Origin: an uncultured Pseudomonadota bacterium
GTDB taxonomy: Bacteria > Pseudomonadota > Alphaproteobacteria > RF32 > CAG-239
DNA length: 10,518 nucleotides
NCBI GenBank assembly: GCA_902795745.1
Contig: CADBMG010000064.1
Location: 1-10,518 of the forward strand
Direction: 5' to 3'
Shown: piece by piece, positions 6,893-10,518 of the stretch
Numbering within the stretch: position 1 is the stretch's first letter
Layout: every line of letters begins with the position of its first letter
Program-made: the position numbers and the translations under genes
The notes under the pieces: model-generated
Seen by the model: the letters and a program-made list of their open reading frames with translations, nothing else
Told to the model about the DNA's origin: nothing
Databases searched by the model: none

Positions 6893-6922
6893 ATTTCGAG
6901 TTTGATAAATATAGAGGGTAAT

Positions 6923-8476
6923 GTGGAAAATTTAGAGCATCAGGCAGCTATTTTATTTGGCGAGAAAGAGTATGAAAAAGCACTGGAACTCTATCAGTTG
7001 CTTTCACAGGGAAACCCTAAAAACGAAAAATATTTAATTGCCTGCGGTAATTGTTATGACGGAATGGGCGATAAGGATAAAGCCATAGAATATTATACGG
7101 AAACACTTAAATTAAATAAGGATTCTGAGCCAGGACTACTCAATTTATCAACGATTTTTTATGAATTGAAAGATTTTCGCCAATGTGCTAATTATGCCAA
7201 AAAAGTATTGAGTGTAAATGCTAATAACATTTCCGCATGGCAGAATTTAGCCAATGTCGGTTTTTGCAATGCCGATTACGAAACCGCATTGTTCTATTAT
7301 AAAAAAATGTATGACTATAACAACAATAGCTACATTGCCATGATTAATCTCGCCAATACATACTATTGTATGGGTAAATACGTCTTGGCGCTGGAATTTG
7401 CAAAAAAATCATTAAAAAAACACCCCTCAAGTATTGCAGCTCACATGTTGGCTGGTAATGCTTTGAGTGCTATGAATAAGGCTGAAAAAGCAATAGTCAT
7501 GTATTTAAGAGCGTATGAACAAGATAAAACTCGTGCGGAAATATTGAATGCATTAAGTGATGCCTATCGTTCACTAAATGACTGGGAAAATTGTTTATTA
7601 TTTGCATGGAGATATGTCAAAAATTCTTCGTCACATCCTGCCGCTATTCAACTTAATTTTGGGTATTTGTTGTACGAGTGCTATTCCGAAAAAAGCCCAG
7701 AATTAGCACAAAAATTCGCCACCAAGTGGCATAAATTCTTTCCTGATGATAAAATTGTGCAGCATATGGCAATGGCTATTCTGAATGGTACGGAATTGCA
7801 AAACTCTGATGCCACTTTTATTAAAGCAACTTTCAACTCCTTTGCCAAAGATTTTGACCAGACTCTGGCAGACTTAGATTATCAGGCTCCTAATTTGATA
7901 GCCGAAACTCTTAACCGACATTTAAAAACTTCGCTGTTTAACAAATATCATATTGCTGATTTGGGTTGCGGAACTGGATTGTGTGGTGTGAAAATTAAGA
8001 AATTTGCCACATTTAAAGGGCTAATCGGTATTGATCTTTCTGAAAAAATGATTGAAGAAGCGAAGAAGAAAAAAATCTATGCCCAACTCATATGCGATGA
8101 TATTTGTCATTATTTAGAAAATACATCTTACTTTTTTAATGTTATGGTTGCTGCAGATGTTTGGACTTATTTTGGCGATTTAACCAAAGCATTTGTCCGA
8201 GTTTCTCGTAATTTAACTCCTGATGGATTATTCGTTTTTACTTTCTCGGAAAACATATTTAACAAAGATGATTTTTTCCTAACTCCAAGTGGTAGATTCG
8301 TTCATTCTCCTTCATACATTGAACGTGCCCTTAAAAGTTCAGGTTTACGATTAATTTCTATGGAACGACACATTCTGCGTAACGAAGCGGAACGTCCTGT
8401 ATATGGTTATGTGGTGGCTGCTCAAAAACCTAACCTGATGAAACAACCTATTATATCCGGTTCCGGAGATAATTGA
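6923..8476 (+). CDS. TPR-repeat protein with C-terminal SAM-dependent methyltransferase domain
   Basis: Translated from GTG 6923 this is 517 residues. The frame also has a TTG at 6902, but GAGGG (6914-6918) lies just before the GTG and the predicted promoter leaves no room for an earlier ribosome site. Residues 1 to about 235 form roughly seven tetratricopeptide repeats. A linker (about 290-340) contains FNSFAKDFD and DLDYQAPNLI, typical of the predicted TPR-containing methyltransferases of COG4976. The Rossmann methyltransferase follows: motif I DLGCGTG (346-352), acidic residue D371 (GIDLS) for the SAM ribose, then a Methyltransf_11-like region with AADVWTYFGDL and LTPDGLFVFTF. It is cytosolic, with no signal peptide. 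The substrate is unknown; the TPR part probably binds a protein partner. Its TGA overlaps the ATG of the transglutaminase-like gene (TGATG). Confidence 0.85.
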   Translation: MENLEHQAAILFGEKEYEKALELYQLLSQGNPKNEKYLIACGNCYDGMGDKDKAIEYYTETLKLNKDSEPGLLNLSTIFYELKDFRQCANYAKKVLSVNANNISAWQNLANVGFCNADYETALFYYKKMYDYNNNSYIAMINLANTYYCMGKYVLALEFAKKSLKKHPSSIAAHMLAGNALSAMNKAEKAIVMYLRAYEQDKTRAEILNALSDAYRSLNDWENCLLFAWRYVKNSSSHPAAIQLNFGYLLYECYSEKSPELAQKFATKWHKFFPDDKIVQHMAMAILNGTELQNSDATFIKATFNSFAKDFDQTLADLDYQAPNLIAETLNRHLKTSLFNKYHIADLGCGTGLCGVKIKKFATFKGLIGIDLSEKMIEEAKKKKIYAQLICDDICHYLENTSYFFNVMVAADVWTYFGDLTKAFVRVSRNLTPDGLFVFTFSENIFNKDDFFLTPSGRFVHSPSYIERALKSSGLRLISMERHILRNEAERPVYGYVVAAQKPNLMKQPIISGSGDN

Positions 8477-9207
8477 TGAAACGCTGGCTTATTATGTTTC
8501 TGTCAGTGGTGATATTTCGAGCATTTTCGTTACCTGTTTTAGCGTATGAAATTAATCGGCAAATTTCTGGACCTATAGCACCAGACAGGTTGATTGAACA
8601 ACGTGCATTTAAAGCACCAGACAGGATAAGCATCAATAAATATCAGCTGACACAATATCTCATTAAACCATTTTCAAATGATTATGACAAATTGCGTGTT
8701 ATTGCTTACTGGATTGCTTCTCATATTGCTTATGACAGTTACAAATTCGATAATGGCAAAGCAAATAAAAAAGAAATGAATTTTAAATACGATATTTTAA
8801 AAGCAAAAGCCGGAATTTGCTCTGATTTTGCTCTGCTTTTTGCTCAAATGGCAGATATAGCCAACGTTAAAAGTGTTGAAGTAGTTACCGGATATGTTTT
8901 GGAAAATGCCAAAGGTCTAAAAAAAAATTATAGTCGTCACGAAATGCCTGTTACCGGTCATGCGTGGAATCGCGTAACATTAAACGGACGACGCTTTTTT
9001 GTAGATACAACCTACATGAGTGCTAATCGTATAGGCTATAACCATAAATACAAGAGCTCGCTCAAACACAAACTTGATGTGCAAAAGCGTATGTATACAA
9101 AAGAAAGATTTAATCGGAACATTAACACCTTTTACTTTGATTTTACTCCTCGTGATGAAGTAAAACATGGCAATTTACGTCACATAATGCAAAAATATGT
9201 TCATTAA
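8476..9207 (+). CDS. exported transglutaminase-like cysteine protein
   Basis: A 243-residue protein starting at ATG 8476, which shares one base with the upstream TGA; GGAG (8465-8468) is seven bases before it. The in-frame TTG at 8473 would crowd this site and is less likely. A signal peptide (MKRW, hydrophobic core, VLA) suggests cleavage after A23. The core is a transglutaminase-like papain-fold domain with triad C115 (GICSDFA), H162 (GHAWNRV) and D177 (FVDTTY), resembling the kyphoscoliosis-peptidase/Cyk3 subgroup. Bacterial relatives include peptidases and crosslinking enzymes; the target here is unknown and probably periplasmic. The N-terminal mature part contains APDR twice, encoded by a 13-base direct repeat. 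The C-terminus is basic and ends two bases from the convergent grpE stop. Confidence 0.8.
   Translation: MKRWLIMFLSVVIFRAFSLPVLAYEINRQISGPIAPDRLIEQRAFKAPDRISINKYQLTQYLIKPFSNDYDKLRVIAYWIASHIAYDSYKFDNGKANKKEMNFKYDILKAKAGICSDFALLFAQMADIANVKSVEVVTGYVLENAKGLKKNYSRHEMPVTGHAWNRVTLNGRRFFVDTTYMSANRIGYNHKYKSSLKHKLDVQKRMYTKERFNRNINTFYFDFTPRDEVKHGNLRHIMQKYVH
8577..8625 (+). repeat. 13-base direct repeat inside the transglutaminase-like gene
   Basis: AGCACCAGACAGG occurs at 8577-8589 and again at 8613-8625, exactly 36 bases apart, so the reading frame is kept and APDR is repeated 12 residues apart. It looks like a small in-frame duplication or a short repeated linker motif after the signal peptide. Confidence 0.8.
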
Positions 9208-9209
9208 GA

Positions 9210-9788
9210 CTATTTTCCGCCTTTGGTAACAATAACCATAGCTTCACGCAAAATGCGGTCGTTAATTGTATACGCTGATTGTAACTCAGCAATAACGGTA
9301 CCAGCTGGTTTTTGAGAATCTTCTACTTCTTGAACAACGCGTTCCAAATTAGGGTCAAAAACCTTTCCCATACTATCAACCTTTTTAATGCCAAACTTTT
9401 CAAAAACGTGAAAGAGCTCCTTCTGCGTCATTTCTACACCTTGAATAAAAGCTCCGCAGTTTGCACGAGTCTGTTCATCAACTGCACTCAAAGCTCGTTG
9501 CAAATTATCAGCAACAGAAAGTAATTCTTTAGCGAAAGATGAAATAGCATATTTGGAATTCTTCTCAATTTCCTGCTGACAACGACGTTTAATATTTTCA
9601 GATTCGGCATATGTTCGTAAAAATGAATCTTTTAATTTATCATATTCAGCTTTTAGGATTTCCAATTCATTGTGCTCAGATACATCAGCATTCTCGCTGC
9701 TATCAACACTTTGTTCTGCAACTTCATTTTGTATAATTTCATTATCTGTTTCATTAATCTGAGCATTCTTCTTTTTATTTTTAGTCAT
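9210..9788 (-). CDS. grpE: nucleotide exchange factor GrpE
   Basis: A 192-residue GrpE, the usual family length. GrpE drives ADP release from DnaK in the cytosolic Hsp70 cycle. A charged, disordered N-terminus (1-38) is followed by the long dimerising coiled coil (about 40-90), a helical bundle (about 90-135) with ELLSVADNLQRAL, then the beta-wing with GKVFDPNLERVV (141-152) and the C-terminal signature DRILREAMVIV (177-187). AGAGGA lies five bases before the ATG on the minus strand. In many Alphaproteobacteria grpE follows hrcA. Here the DNA upstream of grpE on its strand leads instead into a divergent glycogen synthase gene, so grpE appears to be a single-gene unit. Confidence 0.96.
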   Translation of the reverse strand: MTKNKKKNAQINETDNEIIQNEVAEQSVDSSENADVSEHNELEILKAEYDKLKDSFLRTYAESENIKRRCQQEIEKNSKYAISSFAKELLSVADNLQRALSAVDEQTRANCGAFIQGVEMTQKELFHVFEKFGIKKVDSMGKVFDPNLERVVQEVEDSQKPAGTVIAELQSAYTINDRILREAMVIVTKGGK

Positions 9789-9820
9789 TTCATCCTCTTT
9801 AAAAAACGTTTGCCCTTTTT

Positions 9821-9861
9821 TATATATAATAGAACTTAGTGATAATTTTTTACTAAGTCAA
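9821..9861 (-). promoter_or_regulatory. grpE promoter region with an inverted repeat
   Basis: ACTTAGT (9834-9840) and ACTAAGT (9852-9858) are a perfect 7-base inverted repeat around an 11-base AT-rich centre. On the minus strand a -10-like TATTAT (9831-9826) adjoins it, so the repeat covers where the -35 should lie. A TTGACT (9861-9856) also exists but is 24 bases from TATTAT, too far for a standard promoter. It does not match the CIRCE heat-shock operator. Regulator unknown. Confidence 0.4.
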
Positions 9862-9887
9862 GATATATAACTTTTAAAAGTAAAACT

Positions 9888-9986
9888 ATGTCGTTTTTTG
9901 TTGAAGATAAAAAATATTGGCATTATAATAATTCCGTCTTTACAGATGAAATAATTTTGCATGAAAGTATGTTATATGACAGGTAA
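9888..9986 (+). CDS. 32-codon ORF overlapping the start of the glycogen synthase gene, possibly its displaced N-terminus
   Basis: ATG 9888 opens a frame of 32 codons ending in TAA at 9984-9986; it begins MSFFVEDKKY. It overlaps the glycogen synthase frame, whose possible starts are 9961 and 9976. The peptide is rich in aromatic and charged residues and reads like coding sequence. If one base is dropped near 9981 it runs on smoothly into the synthase extension (LYD then GNIKYY). It may be the real N-terminus split by a frameshift, a coupled leader peptide, or noise. No strong ribosome site precedes it. Confidence 0.4.
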   Translation: MSFFVEDKKYWHYNNSVFTDEIILHESMLYDR

Positions 9987-10518
9987 TATCAAATATTACA
10001 GAGAAAAAATCTTTAATTTTTTGCCGCTTAATTTCAATAAACGCAAGTTTTCTGTTGCCTATGGTATTCCACAAAACTCAATTCTTAATCAAATGCAAAA
10101 TATGGCAAAAAAACAATGTTTAAATGAGAATTGGCCTCAAATAAAACAAATAAACGCTTGGATGATAACTGCCGAAACTGCTACATTCATGAAGTGTGGT
10201 GGTCTAGGAATGGTTGCATCGGAATTACCGGAGAATTTTAATCATATTTTTGCAAACGATAATCATAAAATAAGTATAGTTTGTCCTATGTATTTGGGTA
10301 ATACCGGTAAGAAAAAAGCTGAGCTGAAAAACGGTTATTATATCGGCTCCGAAGGACGTGATATCAGGGTAAAAAAAGTAAAATCATTCCAAGTGGGCTT
10401 CCTGGGAAAATTGAATAAGTTACGCAAATTTACAGTTGATGTCTATATGGGAAAAATAAACGACGTTACATACTATTTTATGCATAATGACACATTTTTT
10501 AACATTAATCCGGCAAAA
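9961..10518 (+). CDS. glgA: glycogen/starch synthase (GT5 family), N-terminal part, cut by the window end
   Basis: An open frame of 186 codons runs to the window end. An in-frame stop at 9952-9954 limits the start to ATG 9961 or ATG 9976; neither has a good Shine-Dalgarno. Residues 65-100 match the start of the GT5 catalytic domain: INAWMITAETATFMKCGGLG contains the K-x-G-G-L motif (K78) that binds ADP-glucose. It is followed by SELP and a KISIVCPMY strand like the VRVVLP strand of GlgA. Glycogen synthase extends alpha-1,4-glucan chains from ADP-glucose in the cytosol. In the usual bacterial enzyme the lysine is near residue 15, so this protein carries about 60 extra residues before the catalytic core. 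The rest of the gene and any glg partners lie beyond the window. Confidence 0.8.
   Translation, partial: MKVCYMTGNIKYYREKIFNFLPLNFNKRKFSVAYGIPQNSILNQMQNMAKKQCLNENWPQIKQINAWMITAETATFMKCGGLGMVASELPENFNHIFANDNHKISIVCPMYLGNTGKKKAELKNGYYIGSEGRDIRVKKVKSFQVGFLGKLNKLRKFTVDVYMGKINDVTYYFMHNDTFFNINPAK

Larger units (their letters stand above)
6606..6922. other. intergenic region between the HEXXH gene and the TPR-methyltransferase gene
   Basis: This is the longest gap in the window, about 317 bases if the downstream gene starts at GTG 6923. It holds the tail of a weak terminator, a hairpin at 6651-6677, two copies of TTTGAGG (6737-6743 and 6784-6790), a 29-codon ORF with a good ribosome site (6797-6886) and a probable extended -10 promoter (6884-6892). 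No tRNA or recognised structured RNA was seen. Confidence 0.6.

Noticed and set aside
9312..9524. 70-codon plus-strand ORF opposite grpE
   Set aside because: It is antisense to the conserved C-terminal half of GrpE, without its own ribosome site or recognisable motif.
9834..9858. CIRCE/HrcA operator upstream of grpE
   Set aside because: The arms ACTTAGT and ACTAAGT do not match the CIRCE arms TTAGCACTC and GAGTGCTAA, and the spacing differs.
9856..9861. TTGACT as a -35 element for grpE
   Set aside because: The best -10 (TATTAT) is 24 bases away, and at the normal 17 bases only TAAGTT is found. It is kept only as a note in the promoter entry.
1..10518. Repeated CCGG-centred words such as TTACCGG and TCCGGA as an uptake or recognition signal
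   Set aside because: They fall almost entirely inside genes, at Val-Thr-Gly, Pro-Gly and Pro-Glu codons, with variable flanks. Codon preference explains them better.

Overview
This is an AT-rich bacterial window using the standard bacterial code (TAA, TAG and TGA all act as stops). It holds ten genes, two of them cut by the window edges. The adjacent pair mtaB-ftsY is an arrangement I associate with Alphaproteobacteria. Together with the low GC, a PreA-type dihydropyrimidine dehydrogenase and a glycogen synthase, it suggests a low-GC, probably host- or gut-associated alphaproteobacterium. That placement is an inference from gene content, not a search result.

Layout. (1) Bases 1-2555, + strand: the 3' part of a membrane-bound SpoIIE/RsbU-type phosphatase (extracytoplasmic sensor, one visible TM helix, PP2C domain, C-terminal RsbW-like ATPase). 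It overlaps by one base a secreted alpha/beta hydrolase with a lipobox. (2) Bases 2558-3736, - strand: preA, convergent with the hydrolase. (3) Bases 3737-3935: a divergent promoter region. (4) Bases 3936-6605, + strand: a tight operon of mtaB (short, without the usual TRAM domain), ftsY and a secreted HEXXH protein. (5) Bases 6606-6922: a non-coding gap with a weak terminator, a separate hairpin, a possible 29-codon ORF and a promoter. (6) Bases 6923-9207, + strand: a TPR-methyltransferase overlapping by one base a secreted transglutaminase-like protein. (7) Bases 9210-9788, - strand: grpE, convergent with the previous gene. (8) Bases 9789-9960: divergent control region with an inverted repeat. 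(9) Bases 9961 to the end: the N-terminal part of a GT5 glycogen/starch synthase, overlapped at its start by a 32-codon ORF in another frame.

How the genes may work together. The phosphatase-hydrolase pair resembles the RsbP-RsbQ pair of the Bacillus stress cascade, in which an alpha/beta hydrolase is needed to activate a PP2C phosphatase. Here the hydrolase appears to be exported and the phosphatase has its sensor outside the cytoplasm, so the same logic could operate across the membrane. This is the most interesting hypothesis in the window. The mtaB-ftsY operon joins tRNA modification to membrane-protein targeting. The TPR-methyltransferase/transglutaminase pair joins a cytosolic enzyme to an exported one and has no known joint role. 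No transposases, CRISPR arrays, tRNAs or rRNAs were seen.
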